From Candidatus Pacearchaeota archaeon (GTDB lineage Archaea; Nanobdellota; Nanobdellia; Pacearchaeales; GW2011-AR1), in contig VGKS01000002.1 of assembly GCA_016866935.1 (NCBI GenBank), forward strand, positions 1 to 47,451: DNA of 47,451 nt, given 5' to 3'. This document shows positions 24,859 through 33,500 of the stretch, one piece after another (position 1 is the stretch's first letter; each line of letters starts with the position of its first letter). A model generated the notes under the pieces. It ran no database searches. It had not been told where the DNA came from and saw only the letters and a list, made by a program, of their open reading frames with translations. The position numbers and the translations under genes were made by a program.

Positions 24859-25235
24859 ACAAATTTTTGTAAATAACTCTCCAGCAAAGACTTCATTTCT
24901 TTCCATCTTATATTTACAGCTTGTTCTGAAATATTGGGAATTTCCAATTCTCCGGCAATAATAATCACATCATCAAGTTCATCGCCATATCTATGCGGCA
25001 TAAAGTAACCAGTTATAATGTAAGAAGTTTCCATTATACAAGTCTTATCATTAGGAGTTTGATCAATTAACTTTAAGCAAATCTTCGCTATTCTTTTCTT
25101 TAATTTTTCATCTTTAATTGGTATGCTAGGTTTTCCCCAATATTCCTCTAAAGCCTTTCCAATTTCTTTAAGTTCTTTTTTATTCTCTTCTTCTAATTCA
25201 TCAGAGGCCTTCTTGAAATTTTCTTTTCTTTTCAT
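24855..25235 (-). CDS. Hypothetical protein paired with RHH protein
   Basis: A 126-residue helical protein (ELEEENKKELKEIGKALEEYWGKPSIPIKDEKLKKRIAKICLKLIDQTPND) without recognised motifs; the C-terminal half has MPHRYGDELDDVIIIAGELE. It starts 4 nt after the stop of the RHH gene, so the two are co-translated. The size and arrangement recall toxin-antitoxin pairs, but no known toxin motif is visible. Function unknown. Confidence 0.55.
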   Translation of the reverse strand: MKRKENFKKASDELEEENKKELKEIGKALEEYWGKPSIPIKDEKLKKRIAKICLKLIDQTPNDKTCIMETSYIITGYFMPHRYGDELDDVIIIAGELEIPNISEQAVNIRWKEMKSLLESYLQKFV

Positions 25236-25239
25236 AATT

Positions 25240-25440
25240 TTAACAATATTTACTAAAAGTATGAACTAAAGGTTTCTTATCAACAGTTTCATTTTTGACA
25301 TCATTCTTTCCCTTTACCTTAGTTATTTCAGATCTAATAAAGTTCTCAACTCTTTTACTCATACTAATTCCATTTTTTTTACAATGAGCAGAAAACTGTT
25401 TATACGCTTCTTCATCGATATTGAATGTTTTTATCACCAT
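25240..25440 (-). CDS. Ribbon-helix-helix-like small protein
   Basis: A 66-residue protein whose first 45 residues (IKTFNIDEEAYKQFSAHCKKNGISMSKRVENFIRSEI) fit the Arc/CopG ribbon-helix-helix pattern of one strand and two helices. The C-terminal tail is charged. It is the first gene of a two-gene operon with the 126-aa protein. The upstream region has AT-rich repeats (CTTATATAAC near 25450 and 25545) that may be operator or promoter copies. Confidence 0.6.
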   Translation of the reverse strand: MVIKTFNIDEEAYKQFSAHCKKNGISMSKRVENFIRSEITKVKGKNDVKNETVDKKPLVHTFSKYC

Positions 25441-25557
25441 CTTTCTTAATACTTATATAACATTAAATAAAGTTAATAAACCTTTTCATAAGAATTAAAC
25501 AGAACTTTAAAGAAAATCCGTTGAAATAAATTATTAATTAAACTTATATAACTTTAT

Positions 25558-25896
25558 TTAAGGATTAAGGGGAAAGAGTCTTTCAGGATTACTACTAAAT
25601 TTTTTCCATAAATCATCAATAACATTTCTTGCTCCAGTCAATGTTTTGGAAGTTAATTCCACTGTATATCCAAATCCCTCTCTTGCATTTATAGCAGCCC
25701 TTACAGTATATTTTCCAAGTTTTAAAGTTGCATTGCCTAAAATTCTTATCCCAAGCAAACCACGATGCCTATAAGGTCTGTCAAGAATTATCTCCTCAAC
25801 ATCAGTAATATCATTCATTTCATACAAAGCTTCCCCAATTCTTTCAGTAAGGTACCTTGACAATCCACCCCTTACTTTACTATAATTTCTTTTCAT
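25558..25896 (-). CDS. Hypothetical protein downstream of EF-2
   Basis: A 112-residue basic protein (KVRGGLSRYLTERIGEALYEMNDITDVEEIILDRPYRHRGLLGIRILGNATLKLGKYTVRAAINAREGFGYTVELTSKTLTGARNVIDDLWKKF). Alternating strands and two helices suggest a compact alpha/beta fold, possibly RNA binding given its charge. It follows EF-2 by 51 nt on the same strand. No family recognised. Confidence 0.55.
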   Translation of the reverse strand: MKRNYSKVRGGLSRYLTERIGEALYEMNDITDVEEIILDRPYRHRGLLGIRILGNATLKLGKYTVRAAINAREGFGYTVELTSKTLTGARNVIDDLWKKFSSNPERLFPLNP

Positions 25897-25947
25897 TTTG
25901 ACAAGAAATCAATATAAGTCAAATTAATAAATCTTGTTACTTAGAAG

Positions 25948-28137
25948 TCACTGATTAGCAGCAAGCCCCTTTCTATCTCTAATCTTGCGTACAACATTCT
26001 CTTGCAATTCACGAGGAAGTTGTTTGAATTCCTGTGTTATCAAAGATGAAACTCCTCTACCTTCAGTAATGCTTCTTAAATCTGATGCCCACCCAATCAT
26101 CTCAGCTACTGGTATCTTAGCCTTAATGAATACGTCAATTCCTTTCTGATCTACATCAATTAGAACTCCTCTCTTAGAAGCAATAAGTCCAGTAACAGAG
26201 CCCATATAATCAAGAGGTGCTTCAATCAAGTGAGTCTGTATAGGTTCTAGTACTGCAGCTCCACCTTTATTCATTGCATCAAACATTCCCAATCTTATAG
26301 CAGGGTAAATCTGAGCAGGGCCTCTATGCATATGGTCCACGTGTAATTTAGCGTCATGTAATATGAATTTTGTTTTCATTAATGGTTCTTTAGCCAACGG
26401 ACCATTATCAACTACAAGTCTCCATCCATCAATTATAGATTCAATTACTTCAGAAAGTAATACTAGACCTCTTGTTTGGTCCTGGAATACATTTCCTTTG
26501 TAAATATCTCTGTAAGCGCGTGCTTCCTCGTTTGAAATTCCCAAATCTGAAAGTTTTTTCCATATATCTTCTGGTTTCTTTTTCAAACGACCCTCAGGAA
26601 TACTTCCGCTTTCAATAGCCTCATAAACATTATCTTCAATAGGCATCATTTCAAGGAAGAATATGTTGTGTCCGTTTCCAGTTCTAGATTCAACTTCTCC
26701 AGAGGCCTTACTGATTGTTTCTCTGTATACAATGATTGGATTACCCATTTTTACTTCAAGACCTTTTTCAGTCTTGATTCTACCTTCAATAATTTCTAAG
26801 TGTAATTCTCCCATACCAGAAAGTAAGTTTTCTCCTGTCTCTTCATTAATTTCAATCTTAACGCTAGGATCTTCTTTTCCAACTTTTCTCAATACTTCAA
26901 TCAACTTAGGTAAATCTTGAGGTTTTGTAACTTCAATAGATTTAGTAATAACTGGTTGGAATATGTGTTTCAATTCTTCAAATGGAGTTTGCTCAGTTAG
27001 AGTAATGGTTTCTCCAACTTCCACATTCACTCCAGAAATAGCAAGTACGTTTCCAGCAGGAACTTCATCTAACTGTTCAGGTTTAACTCCGTTATATACA
27101 AGAACTTGTTGAACTCTAGACTTCTTTTTATTGTTATTACAATAAATCTCCATTCCGGTTTTCATAGTTCCAGAATACAATCTTCCAGCACAAACTTCTT
27201 TACCTGATCTAGGATCAATAACAATTCTAGTAACTACAAAAGCAAGTTCTCCATTCTTATTACATGTAAGCAAATCTTGCCCCATTTTCGAGTCTGAATC
27301 TCCTCTCCATATTCTACCAATTCTATATTTCTGAGCTTCTAGGGGGTTAGGTAAGTGTTTAACAGCCATATCAAGAACTACTTCATGTAAAGGAGCATTC
27401 TTCCATACCCATTCTTTTCTCTTTTCTTCTTCTAATTCATACATTTTAATAATATCTCCAAATGAAATATTTCTCTTCTTCATGAATGGAACAGATAATG
27501 CCCAGTTTTCTCTAGCAGAGCCAAAAGCAACGCTCCCGTCTGCTACGCTTACTCTCCATTTGTCAGCTAGTTCTGGTTCAGCAATTTGTAAAATCAAATT
27601 ATTAAAATCAGCAATAACTTTAGCAAATCTTTCTTGCATTTGCTGCGGAGTAACTTTCAATTCCTTAATCAATCTATCAACTTTATTTATGAATAAAACT
27701 GGTTTTACTCTTTCTCTTAAAGCCTGCTTAAGCACTGTTTCTGTTTGAGGCATGATTCCTTCAACAGCACAAATCAATACAAAAGTTCCATCAATAGCTC
27801 TCATAGCTCTCGTAACGTTTCCACCAAAGTCAATGTGCCCAGGGGTATCAATTAAATTAATCAAATATTCTTTTCCTTCATATTCGTGACCCATACTAAC
27901 ATTAGCAGCGTCTACAGTCATCAATCTTTCTTGCTCGTCCTTGTGTAACCATGTACTCATTCCTTCTTCTAAATCTCCAGCATTTTTGTTAGCCATCATA
28001 CCAGCTGCAGCGAGTAAGTTATCTGTAAAAGCGGTTTTACCATGGTGTATGTGAGCAGAAGTTGCAACATTACGAATATTGTGCTGATTACTTGTCAGTC
28101 TCTGAATTTTCTGTAAACTTGTTTCTTTGTCTGCCAT
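25948..28137 (-). CDS. fusA: Translation elongation factor EF-2
   Basis: Drives ribosomal translocation with GTP. All five domains are present in 729 aa. G3 DTPGHIDF, G4 NKVD and SGMGELHLEI are normal, and the loop DHMHRGPAQIYPAIR keeps the histidine that is modified to diphthamide. Two motifs are unusual: G1 is AHIHHGKT where family members have AHIDHGKT, and switch I reads ERLMTVDAANVSM instead of xRGITIxAANVSM. The codons (CAC for H) are unambiguous. A TATA box with TTTAAAAACC lies at about 28185-28196, overlapping the end of orf102. Confidence 0.95.
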   Translation of the reverse strand: MADKETSLQKIQRLTSNQHNIRNVATSAHIHHGKTAFTDNLLAAAGMMANKNAGDLEEGMSTWLHKDEQERLMTVDAANVSMGHEYEGKEYLINLIDTPGHIDFGGNVTRAMRAIDGTFVLICAVEGIMPQTETVLKQALRERVKPVLFINKVDRLIKELKVTPQQMQERFAKVIADFNNLILQIAEPELADKWRVSVADGSVAFGSARENWALSVPFMKKRNISFGDIIKMYELEEEKRKEWVWKNAPLHEVVLDMAVKHLPNPLEAQKYRIGRIWRGDSDSKMGQDLLTCNKNGELAFVVTRIVIDPRSGKEVCAGRLYSGTMKTGMEIYCNNNKKKSRVQQVLVYNGVKPEQLDEVPAGNVLAISGVNVEVGETITLTEQTPFEELKHIFQPVITKSIEVTKPQDLPKLIEVLRKVGKEDPSVKIEINEETGENLLSGMGELHLEIIEGRIKTEKGLEVKMGNPIIVYRETISKASGEVESRTGNGHNIFFLEMMPIEDNVYEAIESGSIPEGRLKKKPEDIWKKLSDLGISNEEARAYRDIYKGNVFQDQTRGLVLLSEVIESIIDGWRLVVDNGPLAKEPLMKTKFILHDAKLHVDHMHRGPAQIYPAIRLGMFDAMNKGGAAVLEPIQTHLIEAPLDYMGSVTGLIASKRGVLIDVDQKGIDVFIKAKIPVAEMIGWASDLRSITEGRGVSSLITQEFKQLPRELQENVVRKIRDRKGLAANQ

Positions 28138-28184
28138 TTAATATTTTACAAATTTTGATTTTGATAAATCGTTTTATTAAAGAT

Positions 28185-28196
28185 GGTTTTTAAACG
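28185..28196 (-). promoter_or_regulatory. TATA box of EF-2
   Basis: Minus-strand CGTTTAAAAACC matches the TTTAAAAACC-type element found before uS12, rpoH and other highly expressed genes here. It overlaps the stop of orf102, so EF-2 can be transcribed independently of the ribosomal genes. Confidence 0.6.
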
Positions 28197-28498
28197 TTGC
28201 CCTTTCTTTTTATTTTTGACATTGGAGTATGTCTTGGAGCGTCAAAATATAATCTAATTCTATTTGGAGAACTTTCTTGTTGATTGTTAGATATTTTTAC
28301 TTTACCATGCTCTCCAAAAGAATATTCTATCCCATAATCATCTAATGTAATTTGAGCGTCTCCAACTGTAACAACAGCATATTTTCTATTATTCTTAGGG
28401 CTAATACCGACATCATCAACAACAAAATCCAAATCTCCTACTCTAATCCCATCTCCTTTTCTTAAACACCATGTAACTCCCATAGAAATATCCCTCAA
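28190..28498 (-). CDS. Unknown small protein of the uS7 operon (orf102)
   Basis: A 102-residue, strand-rich protein that begins 2 nt after the uS7 stop. The ends LRKGDGIRVGDLDFVVDDVGI and NRIRLYFDAPRHTPMSKIK resemble the two halves of a CsrA-type RNA-binding fold (L-T-R-x-GE-x-I-x-IGD ... RIGI-x-AP), separated by an insert of about 45 residues; this likeness is by eye and weak. Its place between uS7 and EF-2 suggests a translation-linked role. No archaeal ribosomal protein is known to me at this position. Confidence 0.6.
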   Translation of the reverse strand: MRDISMGVTWCLRKGDGIRVGDLDFVVDDVGISPKNNRKYAVVTVGDAQITLDDYGIEYSFGEHGKVKISNNQQESSPNRIRLYFDAPRHTPMSKIKRKGNV

Positions 28499-28500
28499 AA

Positions 28501-29094
28501 TTATCTAGCAGAATCTGCTTGTTTTTCAGCTTCTGTCTTTTTATTAACAGCATAACTATCCATACTTCCTTCAGAAGCTGCAATTATTTCTTTAGCAAGA
28601 CATTCAGCCATCTTGCTCTTCTTTCCGAATGACTTTTGGAAAGAACCCTGAACCATCCATCTAATTGCTAAATTAACTCTTCTCAAAGGAGAAACGTCAA
28701 CTGCTTGAGGATATCTAGCTCCACCATATTCAATTGTTGTAATCTCATCTCTTGGAGAACCATTCTCAATTGCCTTAACTAAAACTTGAACAGGATTCAC
28801 TTTCTTTCTATCAGCAATTATTTGCAAAGCATCTATTATTGTCTGCATATTTCTTCCATATTTTCCAGAAGAATGAGAAGTAATTATCTTGTGTTTTTTA
28901 CCAACATGTCCGGGAACTGCAAGTCTATTTGCAAATCTTTCAATTATGTGCACTTTTGTCTGAGTAAATTTTCCAACGTTTCTTCCGTGAGATTTAACAA
29001 GTAATTTTGGTTGAATATTTATGTAAGGTGCAAGTGCAACATCTGTAACTTTTACTTCTGTCATGTCGTATAAATCAAATATCTTAAAACTCAT
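28501..29094 (-). CDS. rps7: Ribosomal protein uS7
   Basis: Small-subunit head protein contacting the E and P sites. Archaeal uS7 features are clear: KSHGRNVGKFTQTKVHIIERFANRLAVPGH, GRNMQTIIDALQIIADRKKVNPVQVLVKAIENGSPRDEITTIEYGGARYPQAVDVSPLRRVNLAI and KSMAECLAKEIIAASEGSMDSYAVNKKTEAEKQADSAR-like C-terminus. Length is 197 aa. The start overlaps the stop of orf93 by ATGA, so translation is coupled to the two unknown upstream genes. Confidence 0.95.
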   Translation of the reverse strand: MSFKIFDLYDMTEVKVTDVALAPYINIQPKLLVKSHGRNVGKFTQTKVHIIERFANRLAVPGHVGKKHKIITSHSSGKYGRNMQTIIDALQIIADRKKVNPVQVLVKAIENGSPRDEITTIEYGGARYPQAVDVSPLRRVNLAIRWMVQGSFQKSFGKKSKMAECLAKEIIAASEGSMDSYAVNKKTEAEKQADSAR

Positions 29095-29372
29095 TGTGTC
29101 AAACCCCTTGTATTTCTTAGCCTTAATGTGACAGACCTATTTCTTACATTTACAGCATAAACATAATCTCTAGCTAATAGGGCATTTCCATCTGAAAGAT
29201 AGACCCCATTATCTGTAGGGATTAAGATCTCATCAATTACAGAACCATTATAAGCAACTCTAACTGGTCGACCATCAGCTATTATTCTTACATTTTTGGC
29301 TCTTCTTTGTTCGCTATTTTGTGATTTAACTCTTCTTTGAGAGAATAATGGTAATGTAAGAAATTCAGTCAT
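29091..29372 (-). CDS. Unknown small protein between uS12 and uS7 (orf93)
   Basis: A 93-residue protein with a basic N-terminus (SQRRVKSQNSEQRRAKNVRII) and a strand-rich remainder (GRPVRVAYNGSVIDEILIPTDNGVYLSDGNALLARDYVYAVNVRNRSVTLRLRNTRG). It overlaps both neighbours by ATGA, so its synthesis is tied to uS7 and orf62. In other archaea uS12 and uS7 are adjacent. Basic charge, size and tight coupling suggest a ribosome-bound or RNA-binding protein. Family not recognised. Confidence 0.65.
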   Translation of the reverse strand: MTEFLTLPLFSQRRVKSQNSEQRRAKNVRIIADGRPVRVAYNGSVIDEILIPTDNGVYLSDGNALLARDYVYAVNVRNRSVTLRLRNTRGLTQ

Positions 29373-29557
29373 GCTACTGCTCCTGCATAGCCAAGTCTAA
29401 TTCTAACTTTAGCACCTGCTCTGTCTGTTTCTTTGATTCCAGTTATGCTCAATGGTCTTTTAAATATGGTATCATTAAAGGTAGCTAAATATTTACTAAT
29501 CCTTTGTCTTGAGCTTAAGTGCACTCTATCATTTCCAGAATCGGGAGTATAAACCAT
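29369..29557 (-). CDS. Unknown small protein between uS12 and uS7 (orf62)
   Basis: A 62-residue basic protein (DRVHLSSRQRISKYLATFNDTIFKRPLSITGIKETDRAGAKVRIRLGYAGAVA). Its ATG shares one base with the uS12 stop and its own stop overlaps orf93, leaving no spacer in the operon. No membrane segment, cysteine or known motif. The position inside the most conserved ribosomal operon of archaea argues for a real, expressed protein. Function unknown; a lineage-specific ribosomal protein is one possibility. Confidence 0.6.
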   Translation of the reverse strand: MVYTPDSGNDRVHLSSRQRISKYLATFNDTIFKRPLSITGIKETDRAGAKVRIRLGYAGAVA

Positions 29558-29979
29558 TATCTTCTTCCCTTTTCTATCTTACCTTTCCACAATAAGTGAA
29601 GTGGCTGATCATTTACTTGAATAACTCTGAATCTAATACCTCTGATGTTTCCTTTAGATCTTCCTTGCTTTCCACCAATTCTTTCAATCATAACTTCATC
29701 GTGTTCATCAACAAATTTTTGAGCTAAGTTTCCAGGGATAAATGCTCCAACGCTAATTCCAGATTTTACAAGCTGAACTTTGCAACATTTTCTCATTCCG
29801 CTAGATGGCTGAGCAGCTTCTTTTTGAAATTTACTTACAACAATTCCTTTAGCTTGAGAAGCTCCACCAAGAGGATCTGCTTTAACATTAAGTTTCAGAG
29901 TTCTAACTTTGTAAGTTCTATCGTTCCATCTGAACTTCTTTCTATTCTTCATTAATTTCTTAGCGTTGAATAAACCCAT
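29557..29979 (-). CDS. rps12: Ribosomal protein uS12
   Basis: Decoding-centre protein of the small subunit. It has the archaeal layout, with GGASQAKGIVVSKFQKEAAQPSSGMRKCCKVQLVKSG and VIQVNDQPLHLLWKGKIEKGRR. The near-universal loop PNSAxRK, which contacts the decoding site, is PSSGMRK here (N to S and A to G). Length is 140 aa. It has its own promoter: GGTTTAAAAACC at 30001-30012, about 27 nt before the ATG, so it is probably leaderless. Confidence 0.94.
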   Translation of the reverse strand: MGLFNAKKLMKNRKKFRWNDRTYKVRTLKLNVKADPLGGASQAKGIVVSKFQKEAAQPSSGMRKCCKVQLVKSGISVGAFIPGNLAQKFVDEHDEVMIERIGGKQGRSKGNIRGIRFRVIQVNDQPLHLLWKGKIEKGRR

Positions 29980-30000
29980 GCATAAACCTTCGGTAAAATT

Positions 30001-30012
30001 GGTTTTTAAACC
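30001..30012 (-). promoter_or_regulatory. TATA box of the uS12 operon
   Basis: Minus-strand GGTTTAAAAACC lies about 27 nt before the uS12 ATG and just after the nusA stop, so the ribosomal genes can be transcribed separately from the RNA polymerase genes. Confidence 0.6.
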
Positions 30013-30024
30013 TTACTCTAATGA

Positions 30025-30438
30025 TTAAACAACTTTAACTTCTTTGCCGAAATAATCTTTTATAATCGCACTTAATTCCAAAAGTCTTGTTTTATTTCTT
30101 CCAATCAGCGTAGCAGCGCGTTCACGAGAACCTGCTGTAATAACATAAACTCCTTCTTGTAATTCAAAATTATCAAATCCAGCAGGAGAAACAACACTCT
30201 CAACAAATCTTCCGATAGAGTTCAAATCATCATCTGCATCTTTAATTACTCTAATTCTCTTTCCAAGCTGTTCTGAAATAGCTCTAGAGATTTGAGGATT
30301 AGCAGTCTTGCCAAAAAACCTTGCAGGAACAGCAAAATAAATTGTGTTGTTGTAAATGAAACACTTAGTTGCACGAACTCTAGCAATGCGCTCGAAGAGA
30401 TTTATGTATCTCATTGTCTGCATATCAATTATCGCCAT
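30025..30438 (-). CDS. nusA: NusA-like KH-domain transcription factor
   Basis: The archaeal NusA homologue: two KH domains without the bacterial S1 and N-terminal domains, 137 aa. GKTANPQISRAISEQLGKRIRVIKDADD and YVITAGSRERAATLIGRNKTRLLELSAIIKDYFGKEVKVV show the GRN-type loop of the second KH domain. It follows rpoA by 112 nt. In most archaea eL30 lies between the last RNA polymerase gene and nusA; it is absent here. Confidence 0.9.
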   Translation of the reverse strand: MAIIDMQTMRYINLFERIARVRATKCFIYNNTIYFAVPARFFGKTANPQISRAISEQLGKRIRVIKDADDDLNSIGRFVESVVSPAGFDNFELQEGVYVITAGSRERAATLIGRNKTRLLELSAIIKDYFGKEVKVV

Positions 30439-30549
30439 GTTCAGAATTTTCTAGTATTGTATGCATACCAGTTTAGTTCTGAACTGCTAATAACTTCAGT
30501 TATTTCCATTTTATTATTTGTATTTCATCAAACCAGTTTATAAAATTAA

Positions 30550-33500
30550 TTACTCTTTTTTAGATTTGTTCTTAACCTTCTTATCCACTAGAGCACCTGT
30601 AACTTTTACAAGCAATCCTGGAAGACCAGTTCCTACTGGTATTGGCTGGTTGAGTATAATATTTTCAATTACAGAAGCTAAGTCATCTTTCTTTCCTTGT
30701 ATTGTAGCATTAACAAACTGTTTATCAGGTGTTTCGAATGCTGCACGAGCGAAAATACTTGATTTAGATGAAATAATTCCCATTCTTGTAACTCCCTTAA
30801 CCAATCCTGTGTTTGTCATAGCATCAGATATCAAATCTAAGTGTCTCTCGTCGATATCTAAACCCTGAGAATCAAGAACTTTCTTAATTTCTAGTAAAAT
30901 TGCTTCTCTAGCAGCTTCAATTCCAAGAACAGCTGCAACTTCATGAACGTTGTTTGTGAATACGCGGTCTTTGTCAACTCCTTTGAACCCAATTACTTCT
31001 TTCAAGTTTGATCCAGAAGTCAAAATAACGAAGTCACGTCCTCTGTGAGCAACAACAACTTGAGATATTTGCTTTACTCCTGAAATTATAGTGTTCTTTA
31101 ACTTTTCTTTAACCTTATACATTTCTTTGAATCCCATTTCAGTTGCCTTCAATATGATTGTATTATCTTTTTGCTTAGCGTCAAATCCTTTTTCATTCAA
31201 TCTTTCTGCAATCTTACTAGCACCAACATGTACCCTTTTCAATGCGTCCGAGTCTAATTCTATCTCTATCTTCTTTCCAGAGAAGTCCATCTTTACTTCA
31301 GATGCAATCTCTTCAAGCTTAACTTCTTTCAACTTTTCAGCAATATTTCTTGCATCTTTTTCATTGTTAGAATCTTTGTCCAAGTATATTTCCATTGCAG
31401 GCGTTGAAGGTTCTTTTCTAGCGTCGAATATTTCAATCAAACGAGGTAAACCAAGTGTAACTTGTACTTCAGCAACTCCAGCAGAGTGGAATACGTTCAA
31501 AACCATCTGTGTTGAAGATTCTCCAAATGACTGCGATGTTGTAACCCCAACAGCTTCTCCGGGTTGTATTTTCCTTCCAGCGTGTAATTCAGATACGTCT
31601 TTTCCATCTCCACCATATGAAAATTGAACAATATTTTGTGAAGCGTCTCTTACAGTTCCATCATACTCTACTTTCAAGTCTTGCAAAGCTGAAACAAGTC
31701 TTCTATACAAGTAACCGGATTTAGGAGTTCTAAGAGCTGTATCCATAAGTCCGTCTCTTCCAGTAATTGCTCCAAAGAAGAATTCAGTTGGTTTTAATCC
31801 TTCGAAGAATGAAGACTTAATGAATCCTTTTGCTTCTGATCCAACATCGCCTTTCTTGAAGTGAGATGTTGTTCTTCCATTGTAACCAAATCCAATACGC
31901 TTGTTCCATAAAATCTGCTGACCCACACAACAACCAATCTGAGTAATGTTAGTTGCAGATCCAGCTGCTCCAGACGAAATCATGCTTCCAATAGCAGAAT
32001 CTTTAGAAATATTTTCTTTTACAACTTTACCAACTTCAGTTCTTACTTCATTAAGCACTTGAGATATCTTAATTTCCTTAGTTTCATTAACATCTTTACC
32101 AGGCAATAATTCTAAGTCTCCAGATTTAGCCATTTGATCTATCTTCAATGTCTTTTCATAAGCAGTTTCTATAATCTTTTTAGTAATTTCTCTTACTTTA
32201 GGATTAACATCTAGATCACGTAAACCTAATGAGAACCCTCTTCTTGTAATATATTGGGTACCAAGAGCAGCAGCCTTCTGGATAGAGTCTATAGCAACAT
32301 CGCGTCCATGCTCTTTATCAATTTGTTTAACCATAATTCCCTTTTCCAATCCAAGAGTGTTTTCATCTGTAAGTTCTTTAGGAACTTTAGTAACCTCACT
32401 CTTAGGTATTACTTGAGCAAATACTTCTGTTCCATCCATGTTCTTAGCTGAAGCTTTGTTAACAACTCCGGAAGCGAATAATACTTGGTCAGCATCAGCT
32501 TTAGATAAAGAATCTTTTCCAAGAACATAGTTTCCAGTCAAGGCGTCAGTAATCAAACCAATTAAGTTCGAGTTGTTCTTAGAAGATATAATATTGTGTT
32601 TAATATTTAATAATGTCTCAGCTTCGCTTCTTGCTTCTTCAGTTTGAGGAGAGTGTATGTTAACTTCATCTCCGTCGAAGTCAGCGTTATATGGGAATAC
32701 GACTGCAGGGTGTAACCTAAATGTCTTGTATGGAAGAACCCTTACATAGTGAGCCATCAAACTTTGTTTGTGAAGAGAAGGGTGCCTGTTAAACAATACA
32801 ACATCCCCATCAACTAAATGCCTTTCAACTTTGTATCCAGGAGCAAGTTCAGCACAAATCTCTTCTTTTAATTCTTCAGTAATTCTCTTCTTCTTTCCAT
32901 CAGGTCTTACAACATAATTAGCTCCAGGGTGGGTATCTCCTTTTCTTACAAGAGATTTCATATACTCCAAATTAGCAGTTGTAACTCCTTCAGCCACAGT
33001 GATTATTTTCGCAACTTCAAATGGAACTCCAACTTCATTTAATGCTAAATACGGGTCAGGGGAAACTACGGTTCTAGCAGAAAAGTTAACTCTTTTACCT
33101 GCCAGGTTTTTTCTAATTCTTCCTTCCTTACCTTTAATTCTTTCAGTAATAGTCTTAAGAGGTTGTCCGGATCTGTGTCTTGCAGGCGGAATCTTAGAAA
33201 TGTTATTATCAAAGAATGTTGTAACATGATACTGTAATAAGTCCCAAAGATCTTCAATAATTACTTCAGGAGCTCCAGCGTTCAAGTTTTCCCACAATCT
33301 TTGGTTAGCTCTAATGATATCAGAAATCTTATGAGTTAAATCGTCTTCAGATCTTTCTCCAGTATCAAGAGTAATTGAAGGTCTCATTGTTACACTAGGT
33401 ACTAATAATTGTGAAAGTATTGCCCACTCAGGTCTGAAAGTTTTAGGATTAACTCCTATCTTCTTTATTTCCTCGTCTTTGATTTTAACAAGCATTTCTC

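Noticed and set aside
31091-31627. 178-codon frame opposite rpoA
   Set aside because: Antisense shadow of the A'' part of RNA polymerase, with low-complexity Ser/Phe/Leu composition.
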